From Sutcliffiella horikoshii (GTDB lineage Bacteria; Bacillota; Bacilli; Bacillales; Bacillaceae_I), in contig KV440964.1 of assembly GCA_001636495.1 (NCBI GenBank), positions 1,442,666 through 1,506,665 of the forward strand: 64,000 bases of DNA, read 5' to 3'. The translations under genes were made by a program, and so were the position numbers. The notes under the pieces are model-generated. The model saw nothing but the letters and a program-made list of their open reading frames with translations. It was not told the DNA's origin and made no database searches. Below, one piece after another: positions 1 to 7,975 of this stretch (position 1 is its first letter; every line of letters starts with the position of its first letter).

Positions 1-1137
1 AGTTTTTTATCGGGGGGCATTGATTCCACCATTATTACTACTCTGGCGAAGGAGTTTCATCCTGATATCCACACGTTCTCAGTCGGTTTTGAAATAGAAG
101 GATATAGTGAAATGGATGTGGCTTCACAGACAGCAGAGGCACTGGGGGTCAAAAACATCCAATATACTATCACAGCGGAGGAATTCAGGAGGGAACTGCC
201 CAAGATAATTTGGCACCTGGATGAAATGGTGGCAGATCCCGCGGCGGTTCCACTCTACTTTCTTGCTCGTGAAGCAAGGAAACATGTAAAAGTGGCTTTG
301 TCAGGGGAGGGGGCGGATGAGCTATTTGGAGGCTACAATATTTACCGGGAACCCCATTCCTTGCAAGTGTTCTCCTATCTTCCACCTATCGTAAAAAAAT
401 GTTTGCGATACTTGGCAAAGGAAATGCCGGATGGGATGAAAGGGAAGAGCTTTATCTTAAGGGGCTGCTCGGATTTGTCAGAACGCTTTATCGGAAATGC
501 GCATATCTTTTCTCAAGAAGAAAAGCCATTTTTATGGAAGGCATTTAAGGAGGATAACTCGGTTCATGCCATCACAGGTGAGATGTATAAACTGGCCCAA
601 AACTATGAGGATGTCACCAAGATGCAATACATCGACGTGATGACTTGGCTTAGAGGGGACATTCTTGTAAAGGCGGACCGGATGTCGATGGCCCACTCCT
701 TGGAGGTAAGGGTCCCGTTCTTGGATAAGAATGTCTTCGAAATCGCCTCATCCTTAACGGTTCCGAACAAAATCAATAGACACACGACCAAGTTTTTATT
801 AAGAGAAGCATTCAGGGATCAGGTTCCGGCACATGTGGTTGATAGGAAGAAGCTAGGATTTCCTGTTCCTTTAAGGGTCTGGTTGAAGGATGAACTGTAC
901 GAGTGGTCGGTAACGGTATTGGAGAATAGTGAAGCGGCAGGTCAGTGGTTCCATATGGCCTATGTAAGAAGATTGCTAGAAGACCACCGGAATGGAAAAC
1001 GGGACAATAGCCGCAAGCTTTGGACCATTCTGGTGTTCTTGGTTTGGCATGATGTGTATGAGGAAAAAAGGAAGAGCTTTGATAGAAAGAGACAGCTACA
1101 GGATTTTATTTCAGGAGAATCAGAAAAGGAGGCGTGA
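1..1137 (+). CDS. asnB: Asparagine synthetase (glutamine-hydrolysing), C-terminal part
   Basis: Partial gene that enters the window already in frame. Only the C-terminal synthetase domain (about 378 residues) is visible. It begins inside the ATP pyrophosphatase loop SGGIDS (bases 10-27), which binds ATP to adenylate aspartate. Further on are the conserved SGEGADELFGGY stretch and the KADRMSMAHSLEVRVPFLD block typical of AsnB enzymes. The N-terminal glutaminase domain lies upstream of the window. The reaction is Asp + Gln + ATP to Asn + Glu in the cytoplasm. In B. subtilis asnB lies near ytoA-ytpAB, matching what follows here. It ends at a TGA in the loop of a terminator hairpin shared with the convergent glycosyltransferase gene. 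AsnO-type paralogues are the main alternative for the symbol; the family call is secure. Confidence 0.93.
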   Translation, partial: SFLSGGIDSTIITTLAKEFHPDIHTFSVGFEIEGYSEMDVASQTAEALGVKNIQYTITAEEFRRELPKIIWHLDEMVADPAAVPLYFLAREARKHVKVALSGEGADELFGGYNIYREPHSLQVFSYLPPIVKKCLRYLAKEMPDGMKGKSFILRGCSDLSERFIGNAHIFSQEEKPFLWKAFKEDNSVHAITGEMYKLAQNYEDVTKMQYIDVMTWLRGDILVKADRMSMAHSLEVRVPFLDKNVFEIASSLTVPNKINRHTTKFLLREAFRDQVPAHVVDRKKLGFPVPLRVWLKDELYEWSVTVLENSEAAGQWFHMAYVRRLLEDHRNGKRDNSRKLWTILVFLVWHDVYEEKRKSFDRKRQLQDFISGESEKEA

Positions 1138-1149
1138 TTGCCTCCTTTT
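1124..1149. terminator. Bidirectional intrinsic terminator over the asnB stop
   Basis: Perfect 10-bp stem (AAAAGGAGGC at 1124-1133, GCCTCCTTTT at 1140-1149) with a 6-nt loop that contains the TGA stop codon of asnB. The A-rich left flank and T-rich right flank make it usable from both strands. It therefore also suits the convergent gene that ends at 1158. Confidence 0.8.
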
Positions 1150-1157
1150 CCTAGTAC

Positions 1158-2303
1158 CTAGGCAAGCTCTTGTAGTGTTTTTGGTGCTAATGCGCTCTCG
1201 TAGTCATTCAAAAGTTTACCGAAAATCGCATCCCAGGATTGTTCAAGGGCATATTGGCGTCCGGCGAAGCTCATCTGTTCCCGCTTTTCTTCATCCATCA
1301 GAAGGCTGGTGACCGCGGCAGCAAATGACGCTGCATCATTTGGGCTGCACAGATGGCCTGTCAGCCCTTGCTTTATGATGGTCTTCACCCCGCCAGCATT
1401 TGCTCCGACGACAGGAGTTCCTGAGGCCAATGATTCCAACACCACATTCCCGAAAGTCTCCGTTGCGGAAGGAAAGACGAACAAATCGGATCCGGCATAC
1501 ACCTCCGCAAGGCTCTGTCCGGATTGAAAGCCGGCAAAGGTCATATTTGCAGGGGCTTTTTTGTGCAATTCCTGCTTCAAAGGACCGTCGCCTACTAGTA
1601 GCCAGTGCACATCATCACGGATCGATGCTGGCAGAGAGGCTTGGATTTCAGGAAGAAGTGCTACATCCTTTTCGGGGGCAAGCCTTCCAACATAGGAGAG
1701 GACAAATTTCTCTTTTATATTATATTTGTTTTTCAGTTGTTTTGAGTATGAGGCAGCAGGATGAAATACGGAACAATCCACCCCTCTTGCCCAGATGGAT
1801 GTATTGGTGAACCCATGTTTCTTAAGATGATTTTGCGTATCGGTAGATGGAACAAAAATTTTCCGCAACGGGCGATGAAACCAGCGCATATAGCTCCAGA
1901 GCACTTTTGTGAGAAATTGAAGGTCGTAGTATTCGAGGTATTTGTCAAAGTCGGTATGGTAGGAACCTACTACTGGAATGTCGAGTTTTTTTGCATAGTG
2001 AAGTCCGCACAGGCCGATATTAAAGGGAGTTGCAACATGAATAAGATCTGGCTTGAATTTTTGAAGCTCTGCCTTTACCGAGAGCATATTCGGCAGGGCA
2101 AGCCGGCATTCTGGATACAAGAAAAACGGCAGACTGGCAAAACGGTGCACTTGGCTTGTGAACAGGTCCTTGCTTGTACTTTCCGGTGCAAATACCCGAT
2201 ACTCCATTCCTTTACTGTCCAAATAGTTGGTGAAACGCTTCAAGGTTTTAGCAACACCGTTGACATCTGGAGCAAACGTGTCTGTAAAGATGGCAATTTT
2301 CAT
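1158..2303 (-). CDS. GT4-family glycosyltransferase
   Basis: 381-residue retaining glycosyltransferase with two Rossmann (GT-B) domains. The N-terminus has the acceptor-side motif FTDTFAPDVNGVAKTL. The C-terminal half has VGRLAPEKDV, LLVGDGP and the E-x7-E element in SATETFGNVVLESLASGTP that binds the sugar nucleotide. It resembles bacterial family-4 mannosyl/glucosyl transferases that act on lipids; donor and acceptor cannot be read from sequence. The start at 2303 is chosen because AAGGAGG sits just upstream; a longer reading frame (to 2339) would overlap the upstream gene. It follows a PAP2 phosphatase by 16 bp on the same strand, so the two probably form an operon in envelope lipid or polyprenol metabolism. 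Confidence 0.85.
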   Translation of the reverse strand: MKIAIFTDTFAPDVNGVAKTLKRFTNYLDSKGMEYRVFAPESTSKDLFTSQVHRFASLPFFLYPECRLALPNMLSVKAELQKFKPDLIHVATPFNIGLCGLHYAKKLDIPVVGSYHTDFDKYLEYYDLQFLTKVLWSYMRWFHRPLRKIFVPSTDTQNHLKKHGFTNTSIWARGVDCSVFHPAASYSKQLKNKYNIKEKFVLSYVGRLAPEKDVALLPEIQASLPASIRDDVHWLLVGDGPLKQELHKKAPANMTFAGFQSGQSLAEVYAGSDLFVFPSATETFGNVVLESLASGTPVVGANAGGVKTIIKQGLTGHLCSPNDAASFAAAVTSLLMDEEKREQMSFAGRQYALEQSWDAIFGKLLNDYESALAPKTLQELA

Positions 2304-2319
2304 AGGAAACCTCCTTATA

Positions 2320-2862
2320 TTAAGAAAATAACGGAACAACCATCATGTATGACAGTATACCTGTACTGGTGCCGAGCACCATTCCGACTGCAACATCGGA
2401 AGGATAATGGAGCCCAAGGTAGATTCTTGACACCCCTACGGAAAGCGCCACAGGAATCAAAACAAATGCAAGAGGTGGCATGTAGAGAATAAATGGAATG
2501 GTGCTAGAGAAGACAGCAGTGGTATGGCCGGATGGGAAGGAATGATCCTTTAACGGATTGGTGGCCACTTTAATAGCTTCAAGTGCAAGATATGGGCGGC
2601 GTCTCGGATATAGTTTTTTGGCGATGGCCACTGGGATATGGCTGAGTGCCAAGGAAAGCCCGGCTGCCATGGCTGTATATTTAAGTGAATGATTGCTGAA
2701 TATGATTAGAAGCAGTAGGGAGCATATGGTGAAAGTGGCCCCACCAACATGTGTGAAGTTGCGAAAAAAGAAGTTTACATACTTTCTGTCAAAATGACGA
2801 TTCACACTGCGAAACAGATTACATTCGAATTCGTAGAAATTAGAGAGTAATTTGACCATCAT
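2320..2862 (-). CDS. PAP2-family membrane phosphatase
   Basis: 180-residue membrane protein with the three signatures of the PAP2/acid phosphatase superfamily: KLYPRRRPY (K-x6-RP type) near residue 88, PSGHTT near 112, and SRIYLGLHYPSDV near 145 with the catalytic His and Asp. Several hydrophobic segments surround them, placing the active site at the outer membrane face. Likely substrates are undecaprenyl pyrophosphate (BacA/UppP-like recycling), phosphatidylglycerophosphate or phosphatidic acid. The start has AAAGGAG eight to eleven bases upstream; two consecutive ATGs (2862 and 2859) are both possible. Pairing with the downstream glycosyltransferase suggests a lipid-linked substrate; this is inference. 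Confidence 0.87.
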   Translation of the reverse strand: MMVKLLSNFYEFECNLFRSVNRHFDRKYVNFFFRNFTHVGGATFTICSLLLLIIFSNHSLKYTAMAAGLSLALSHIPVAIAKKLYPRRRPYLALEAIKVATNPLKDHSFPSGHTTAVFSSTIPFILYMPPLAFVLIPVALSVGVSRIYLGLHYPSDVAVGMVLGTSTGILSYMMVVPLFS

Positions 2863-2995
2863 CTAGACTCCTTTTCAACATGACTTTAATCTACTTCCTA
2901 TTTTAGATGGAAAATATTTAGGAAGTTATAAGCCTATGTAAAGAAAAGGTTAGAATTGCTGGAGGAAAATTAACAGAAACTTAAGAATAAAAAAT

Positions 2996-3022
2996 ACACC
3001 ACCCGTTGAGTTTGGGTGGTGT
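2996..3022 (-). terminator. Candidate terminator, minus strand
   Basis: 9-bp perfect stem (ACACCACCC at 2996-3004, GGGTGGTGT at 3014-3022). Read on the minus strand it is followed by a T-rich run (complement of 2985-2995). It would end transcripts from ytoA after they pass through the palindromic repeat at 3049-3171. Confidence 0.55.
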
Positions 3023-3048
3023 GTGGGGTTACTTATGTTGCATTGACT

Positions 3049-3171
3049 GTTGATCTCTGTTCCAGGCGCTTCGCTTTCCAGTGGGCGGTCCGTGAGCCTC
3101 CTCACTTCGTTGCGGGGTCTCACCTGTCCCTTCCTCCCACGGGAGTCTTCGCGCCTTCCACTACGATCAAC
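3049..3171. repeat. Dispersed palindromic intergenic repeat, copy 1
   Basis: 123-bp element with imperfect terminal inverted repeats (GTTGATC..CCAGGCGC at the left; GCGCCTTCC..GATCAAC at the right). The GC-rich interior contains GTGAGCCTCCTCAC and TGCGGGGTCTCACCTG. A second, diverged copy lies at 60348-60473 with the same block order. It has no coding capacity and no recognisable transposase. It behaves like a miniature (MITE/REP-like) element or a structured intergenic RNA element. The rest of the 2863-3202 gap holds only the adjacent terminator and AT-rich sequence. Confidence 0.8.
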
Positions 3172-3202
3172 TAGGTTATTCCTTTATCATATTTTTTAAC
3201 TA

Positions 3203-3721
3203 TCACGTCTGGACAGATTTGTAGAATTGGCCTTTTTCTACGTATTCTCTTCGGATTCGTGCCATGTCGAGTTTATCTTCTTCTGTCAGTTCGCGAATGA
3301 CTTTTGTAGGTCGTCCGAATGCAAGCGTGTTTGGGGGAATTCGTTTGCCGGGTGGAACTAGGCTGCCGGCACCGATAAAGGAACCCTCTCCGATTTCAGC
3401 TCCGTCGAGAATGATGGAGCCCATGCCAATTAAGGCGTTTTTCCGAACAAATGCGCTATGTAGTGTACATTGATGCCCAACTGTGACATCATCTTCTATT
3501 ATCAATGGTTTGTTGGGACTCTGATGAAGAAGGGATTGATCCTGGATGTTCACCCTGTCACCGATGATGGTCGGGGCTACATCGCCACGAATGACTGTAT
3601 GGAACCAGATGCTGCTTTCTTTTCCGATGGTCACATCACCTGTGATAACCGAAAAGTCTGCCAGATAGGCGCTTTCATCAACCTGTGGGTTTTTATCAAG
3701 ATATGGGTATATTTTATACAT
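3203..3721 (-). CDS. ytoA: Gamma-carbonic-anhydrase-like hexapeptide protein
   Basis: 172-residue left-handed beta-helix protein built of hexapeptide repeats ([LIV]-G-x4), e.g. VITGDVTIGKESSIW, PTIIGDRVNIQDQ, LIIEDDVTVGHQCTLH, ALIGMGSIILDGAEIGEGSFIGAGSLV. His residues in HQSPNKP and VGHQCTLH match the zinc ligands of gamma-class carbonic anhydrases and PaaY/CaiE-like relatives. Length agrees with B. subtilis YtoA. The family forms trimers in the cytoplasm; real substrate is usually unknown. It is divergent from ytpA, as in B. subtilis. AGGAACTT-type RBS is just upstream of the ATG at 3721. Confidence 0.9.
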   Translation of the reverse strand: MYKIYPYLDKNPQVDESAYLADFSVITGDVTIGKESSIWFHTVIRGDVAPTIIGDRVNIQDQSLLHQSPNKPLIIEDDVTVGHQCTLHSAFVRKNALIGMGSIILDGAEIGEGSFIGAGSLVPPGKRIPPNTLAFGRPTKVIRELTEEDKLDMARIRREYVEKGQFYKSVQT

Positions 3722-3801
3722 AAGTTCCTCCAGCTTGTAAGAAATGGTTGTTTTATTTTATTATATCAGAAAGAATTTCATTTTTGAGGGAGTGTTTTGA
3801 G

Positions 3802-4593
3802 ATGTGGAAATGGGAGGCGGAAGATCCGAAAGGCACTATCGTAATTGTCCATGGCGCACAGGAACATCACGGGAGATATACATGGTTGATGGACCAGTGG
3901 AAGTCAAACGGATTTAATGTCATTATGGGAGATTTGCCTGGGCAAGGACTTTCCACACGAAGAAGAGGACATATCGATAATTTCGATGAATATATAGAAG
4001 AAGTAGAAAAATGGATCAAAGAGGCATACTTATTGAAGCCACCTGTTTTTGTCATCGGTCATAGTATGGGGGGCTTGGCGGTTATCCGTACGCTTCAGGA
4101 GAAGAAACCGTTGATGGTGGATGGAGTTATTTTGTCGTCTCCGTGTTTGAAGCTTATGCACCACCCGACAAAAGGGTTGGATGTGTTGTCCAAGGGGCTG
4201 AATTTTATTTTGCCAAAAACGAAATTCAAAACAGGGCTTACCATCGATAAAGCGACGAGAAATGAAGAAATTCGAAGAACCGCTGCAGGAGATGAGTTAT
4301 ATATCACGAAAGTATCTGTTAGATGGTATCGTGAACTTGTGCAATCCATGAATCAAGCATTTACGGGGATCGAGAAGTTTCCAGATGTCCCGGTATTGCT
4401 TTTGCAAGCTGGCGACGATTTGATTGTGGATAAGTATGCATCAGAGACCTGGTTCAATTCCCTATCAGCAAAAGAAAAAAGCTATAAGGAATGGGAAGGG
4501 CTTTATCATGAAATTTTCAATGAACCGGAGCGGGATCGCGTATTCCGTTATGCCAAGGCTTTTGTGGACTTACAAATAGAAGGAAGTGACTGA
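3802..4593 (+). CDS. ytpA: Alpha/beta hydrolase, lysophospholipase-like YtpA
   Basis: 263-residue serine hydrolase. HGAQEHHGRY (residues 17-26) is the oxyanion-hole region, GHSMGG (86-91) holds nucleophile Ser88, and the downstream Asp in LQAGDDLIVD and His in LYHEIFNE complete the triad. B. subtilis YtpA is a phospholipase/lysophospholipase linked to the lysophospholipid antibiotic bacilysocin, and is paired with ytpB as here. The start at 3802 is preferred to in-frame codons further up because GAGGGAG precedes it by about nine bases and the protein then begins just before the first beta strand. ytpB follows after 2 bp, so the two are co-transcribed. Confidence 0.9.
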   Translation: MWKWEAEDPKGTIVIVHGAQEHHGRYTWLMDQWKSNGFNVIMGDLPGQGLSTRRRGHIDNFDEYIEEVEKWIKEAYLLKPPVFVIGHSMGGLAVIRTLQEKKPLMVDGVILSSPCLKLMHHPTKGLDVLSKGLNFILPKTKFKTGLTIDKATRNEEIRRTAAGDELYITKVSVRWYRELVQSMNQAFTGIEKFPDVPVLLLQAGDDLIVDKYASETWFNSLSAKEKSYKEWEGLYHEIFNEPERDRVFRYAKAFVDLQIEGSD

Positions 4594-4595
4594 AT

Positions 4596-5666
4596 TTGAA
4601 GGTACCCACCCATCCTTTTTCCTTGATGAAAAGGGTGTATCGAGATGTGTTTCCTGTTGTGTATGAGGAGTTGGAGCATTGGAAGAAGAGAGCGTCCGAC
4701 ATTCCGGATGAGGAGCTTCGCAAACAAGCGTTGGCTAGTATAGAGACGAAGGCCTTCCATTGTGAAGGTGGAGGTATATTGTCGTTGCTTGCTGGTGCCG
4801 ATTTTCGTGAGGCGGTCAAGTTTATTGTTGCTTATCAGACCATCAGTGATTATTTGGATAATCTATGCGATAGGAGTACGTCAATGGATCCTGAGGATTT
4901 CGCAGCACTTCATGAATCCATGCCAGATGCATTGACAGTGGGAGCCCCTTTGAAAAATTATTATCGATTTAGGGAAGAGCAGGAAGATGGGGAATATCTT
5001 GCGAGTTTGGTGGCAACCTGTCAAAGTGTGCTAAGTTCGCTAGGGAATTATGAGCTGGTAGCTCCGCACTTGGTGAAGCTTGCCGGGTTTTATTGCGATT
5101 TGCAGGTACATAAGCATGTAGTGGTGGAAGAGAGGGTGCCGAGGCTCGAGGAGTGGTTCTCCCTTTATAAAGAGGAGCTGCCCCCGATGGAGTGGTATGA
5201 GTTTTCCGCTTGTTCTGGATCCACTTTAGGGATATTCTGCTTGGTTTCGCAGGCTTATCGTGAATCCTTTACTGCAGAACATGCCGAAAAAATTGTGGGC
5301 GGATATTTTCCTTATATCCAAGGACTGCATATATTATTGGATTATTTTATTGATCAGGAAGAAGATCTGGAAGGTGGAGATCTCAACTTCTGCACGTATT
5401 ATGAGAATGAGTCTGTATTCATGGACAGATTACGGCATTTTATGGAGAGGGCAGACGTCTATACTTCCGGCTTGCCTTTCGAAAAATTCCATCGTCTGAT
5501 CAACCGAGGCTTGCTCGGGGTCTATCTTTCGGATCGCAAAGTTCACGACTGCAAAGACATCTCCTCCATGGCCAAAAGCATCATCAAAGCAAGCGGCGGT
5601 ACCGCCTACTTCTTCTACATGAACGGAAGAGCGTATCGACGATTTCAAAGCTGGCGAGGGGCTTGA
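4596..5666 (+). CDS. ytpB: Tetraprenyl-beta-curcumene synthase (DUF2600)
   Basis: 356-residue all-helical protein of the YtpB family, the large-terpene synthases that cyclise heptaprenyl diphosphate to tetraprenyl-beta-curcumene, the first step of sesquarterpene synthesis in Bacillus. Acidic segments able to bind the Mg-diphosphate are visible: YQTISDYLDNLCDR near residues 78-91 and LLDYFIDQEEDLEGGD near 246-261. It starts with TTG at 4596, two bases after the ytpA stop, with AGAAGGAAG inside the end of ytpA as RBS. No squalene/sesquarterpene cyclase partner lies in the window. A strong terminator follows. Confidence 0.9.
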   Translation: MKVPTHPFSLMKRVYRDVFPVVYEELEHWKKRASDIPDEELRKQALASIETKAFHCEGGGILSLLAGADFREAVKFIVAYQTISDYLDNLCDRSTSMDPEDFAALHESMPDALTVGAPLKNYYRFREEQEDGEYLASLVATCQSVLSSLGNYELVAPHLVKLAGFYCDLQVHKHVVVEERVPRLEEWFSLYKEELPPMEWYEFSACSGSTLGIFCLVSQAYRESFTAEHAEKIVGGYFPYIQGLHILLDYFIDQEEDLEGGDLNFCTYYENESVFMDRLRHFMERADVYTSGLPFEKFHRLINRGLLGVYLSDRKVHDCKDISSMAKSIIKASGGTAYFFYMNGRAYRRFQSWRGA

Positions 5667-5741
5667 GGTTTGTGTGTTGTTGCGGTAAAGAGGTAAAGAG
5701 ATGAAGAGGGGTCTGACCCTCACCACGTTAAAGCAACAAAG

Positions 5742-5776
5742 GGGGCCGGCATTTCCTGCCGGCCCCTTTTGTTATT
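5742..5776. terminator. Strong bidirectional terminator after ytpB
   Basis: Perfect 9-bp GC-rich stem (GGGGCCGGC at 5742-5750, GCCGGCCCC at 5758-5766), A-rich on the left and TTTTGTTATTTTTT on the right. It serves ytpB and the convergent ytqB. Confidence 0.9.
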
Positions 5777-6344
5777 TTTTTTCGATGGCGATGATGAATG
5801 GTGGGTTGTTTACTTGGTTCATGAAGCGGTATTGTAGGACATGTGCTTTTTTTTGGTCCAGGTTGGTGACGTAGTCGAGAAGGGCATCCCGTTCGACCTG
5901 GCCTTCCGGGTGTCCGTGATAGACGACAATAACGATGACTCCTTCTTTTTTCATGACCGAAAGAAGATTGTCCACAGCTTTAATAGTGCTATCCGGGACC
6001 GTCACAATTTCTTTGTCTCCTCCTGGAAGGTAGCCGAGATTAAAGATCGCTCCTCTGATCTGACTATGTTGTTCTTGCGAGATCCTCTCGAGCACCTCGG
6101 CATGACTTGCTTCAAACAAAGTGACACGGGAATTGGCCCCATGTTCCTCTAATAAAGCTCTCGTGTTCTTCAAAGCTTCCTTTTGAATATCAAAGCCATA
6201 CACATGACCCGACTCTCCTACAAGCTCTGTGAGAAAGAGCGTATCATACCCGTTTCCAACCGTACAATCCACTGCGATATCGCCTTCTGCGACAGCCAGT
6301 TTCAAGATTTTTTTACTATATGGTAAGACTCGCTCCAATTTCAT
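5772..6344 (-). CDS. ytqB: SAM-dependent methyltransferase YtqB (putative rRNA methylase)
   Basis: 190-residue class I methyltransferase. Motif I is DCTVGNGYDTLFL (residues 26-38), the acidic end of strand beta-2 is FDIQ, and motif IV-like NLGYLPGGDKEIVT follows near residue 102. This NLGYLPGGD signature defines the YtqB group, annotated as rRNA methylases; small-molecule acceptors have also been considered for this family. It overlaps ytqA by 4 bp (ATGA), so translation is probably coupled. B. subtilis has the same ytqA-ytqB pair. Confidence 0.88.
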   Translation of the reverse strand: MKLERVLPYSKKILKLAVAEGDIAVDCTVGNGYDTLFLTELVGESGHVYGFDIQKEALKNTRALLEEHGANSRVTLFEASHAEVLERISQEQHSQIRGAIFNLGYLPGGDKEIVTVPDSTIKAVDNLLSVMKKEGVIVIVVYHGHPEGQVERDALLDYVTNLDQKKAHVLQYRFMNQVNNPPFIIAIEKK

Positions 6345-7318
6345 CGTGCATCCTCAGCGCCTTTCCCAACATAATACTTCCCTTGCCAGCTGTCTCGTCT
6401 TTTCAGTTCGGCATCAATGGCATTCAGCACCGACCACTTATCCACACTCCACATCGGCCCGATCATGATATCAATGGGGCCGTCCCCTGTAATACGGTGG
6501 ACGATCATCTCAGGTGGCAATATCTCCAACTGATCACAAACGAGCTGGATATAATCCTCAAAGGAAAGAAACTCCAGCATCCCTTTTTCATATTGCTTTA
6601 CCATTGGAGTACCCTTCAGCAGATGCAACAAGTGGATTTTGATTCCCTGCACATCAAGCTTTGCAACAGCTTCAGCCGTTTCCATCATCATTTTATTATC
6701 TTCGAGCGGCAAACCGTCAATGATGTGGGAACACACTCGGATTCCATGCTTACGTAACTTATTGACACCTTCTACATACATCTCAAAGTCATGGGCACGG
6801 TTGATCAGCAAGGCTGTACGTTCATGAACGGTCTGCAGGCCAAGTTCGACCCATAGATAGGTGCGTTCATTCAGTTCTGCCAAATATTCCACTACATCAT
6901 CTGGCAGACAATCAGGCCGAGTACCAATTGATAGGCCAACCACACCGTCCTGCTTGAGCACTTTTTCATATTTCTCTCTGAGCTCCTCTACTGGTGCATG
7001 TGTATTGGTGAAGGCCTGGAAATAGGCCATGTATTTGCCGTCTTTCCATTTGTGGTGCATTTTTTCTTTTATTTCATTGAATTGGGTAATCAAATCGTCT
7101 GCCCGATTGCCGGCAAAGTCACCGGACCCTGCTGCACTGCAGAACGTACAGCCGCCATGTGCGACTGTGCCATCACGGTTAGGACAGTCAAACCCGCCAT
7201 CTAAAGCCACTTTGAATACTTTATGTCCAAAATGATTACGTAAATGATAATTCCACGTGTGATATCGTTTATCTTCAACGGAATATGGAAACGGATTTTG
7301 CCTTGTTGTTTTGTTCAT
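6341..7318 (-). CDS. ytqA: Radical SAM protein, TIGR01212 family (YtqA)
   Basis: 325-residue radical SAM enzyme of the Elp3/MiaA-like YtqA family. The [4Fe-4S] binding cysteines lie in CPNRDGTVAHGGCTFC (residues 46-61), in the spaced C-x10-C-x2-C pattern of this family instead of the usual Cx3Cx2C. YFQAFTNTHAP, IGTRPDCLPDDVVEYL, ELGLQTVHERT and HIIDGLPLE are the typical SAM-barrel segments. The biochemical reaction is not established. The start ATG at 7318 has a strong GAGGAGG RBS. ytqB follows in the same transcript. Confidence 0.9.
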   Translation of the reverse strand: MNKTTRQNPFPYSVEDKRYHTWNYHLRNHFGHKVFKVALDGGFDCPNRDGTVAHGGCTFCSAAGSGDFAGNRADDLITQFNEIKEKMHHKWKDGKYMAYFQAFTNTHAPVEELREKYEKVLKQDGVVGLSIGTRPDCLPDDVVEYLAELNERTYLWVELGLQTVHERTALLINRAHDFEMYVEGVNKLRKHGIRVCSHIIDGLPLEDNKMMMETAEAVAKLDVQGIKIHLLHLLKGTPMVKQYEKGMLEFLSFEDYIQLVCDQLEILPPEMIVHRITGDGPIDIMIGPMWSVDKWSVLNAIDAELKRRDSWQGKYYVGKGAEDAR

Positions 7319-7474
7319 CCGTACTCCTCCTCTTTTTGTCCAACTAATGCTAACAAACTATTTTAGCATGTAATCACAACCACCTTCAATGCCGTTCAAT
7401 TTTTTAGCATGGACTTGAAAAAAATGCGCAAAATAAAGCCGAGTACACAGAAAAATTGTGGGGTGAATAGAACC

Positions 7475-7738
7475 ATGGCAACGAGAGAATCTGTTGAACA
7501 GTTTATTCAACAATGTGAAGATGCACTACGCAATGCACATGCACAATATAGTGAAGCGAAGCAACTAGAGCACTATAACGATACTGAATTTACAAGTGCC
7601 CAGGAACAAATTGAGGCGACGTACAATGACCTCATGCATCTTTCCCAGAGCTGTAATGCTCAACAACGGGAGCAATTAAATCGCATGCGCCTGCAGCTGC
7701 AAAATCTTCAAAATGAAATGACATTATTGAGACATTAA
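7475..7738 (+). CDS. ytzC: DUF2524 small protein YtzC
   Basis: 87-residue helical protein (MATRESVEQFIQQC start) with charged, Gln-rich, coiled-coil-like sequence; no membrane segment. It matches the YtzC/DUF2524 family of Bacillus in length and in its position divergent from ytqA. The start at 7475 is preferred over an in-frame upstream codon at 7409 because GTGGGGTG precedes it and because family members begin MATRxxV. Function unknown. Confidence 0.8.
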   Translation: MATRESVEQFIQQCEDALRNAHAQYSEAKQLEHYNDTEFTSAQEQIEATYNDLMHLSQSCNAQQREQLNRMRLQLQNLQNEMTLLRH

Positions 7739-7764
7739 ACGTTTGTGGAAGGGAGAATTCCAAT

Positions 7765-7929
7765 ATGAAGAAACGTTCCAAGCAAAATAACCCGGAGCAA
7801 AAAACGAGAAACGCAGAAAACACGGCCGTTGAAATGGGAGCAGAATATAATCCGGTGAGGGAAGTTAAGCAGAAGAACTTGAAAAAAGCTCAACCGGTGA
7901 GATCGAAAAACCATAGCGAGAATGAGTAA
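7765..7929 (+). CDS. 54-residue Lys/Asn/Gln-rich small protein
   Basis: Short reading frame with a good RBS (GGAAGGGAGA, nine bases ahead) 26 bp after ytzC and just before a terminator. The translated product starts MKKRSKQNNPEQKT, continues TAVEMGAEYNPVREV and ends KNHSENE. It is very hydrophilic and without Cys or Trp. The composition is reminiscent of small spore-associated or other disordered Bacillus peptides, but no family is recognised. The terminator placed 4 bp after its stop supports it being the last gene of the ytzC transcript. Confidence 0.6.
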   Translation: MKKRSKQNNPEQKTRNAENTAVEMGAEYNPVREVKQKNLKKAQPVRSKNHSENE

Positions 7930-7932
7930 TAG

Positions 7933-7955
7933 AGCAGCCTTGTTGCTGCTTTTTT
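7933..7955 (+). terminator. Intrinsic terminator after ytzC and the 54-aa gene
   Basis: Stem AGCAGC (7933-7938) / GCTGCT (7945-7950) followed by five to six T. Confidence 0.8.
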
Positions 7956-7975
7956 ATATTTGAAAAATTATATGG

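Noticed and set aside
1761-2492. 243-aa plus-strand frame
   Set aside because: Antisense to the glycosyltransferase and PAP2 genes, whose motifs are intact; composition is not protein-like.
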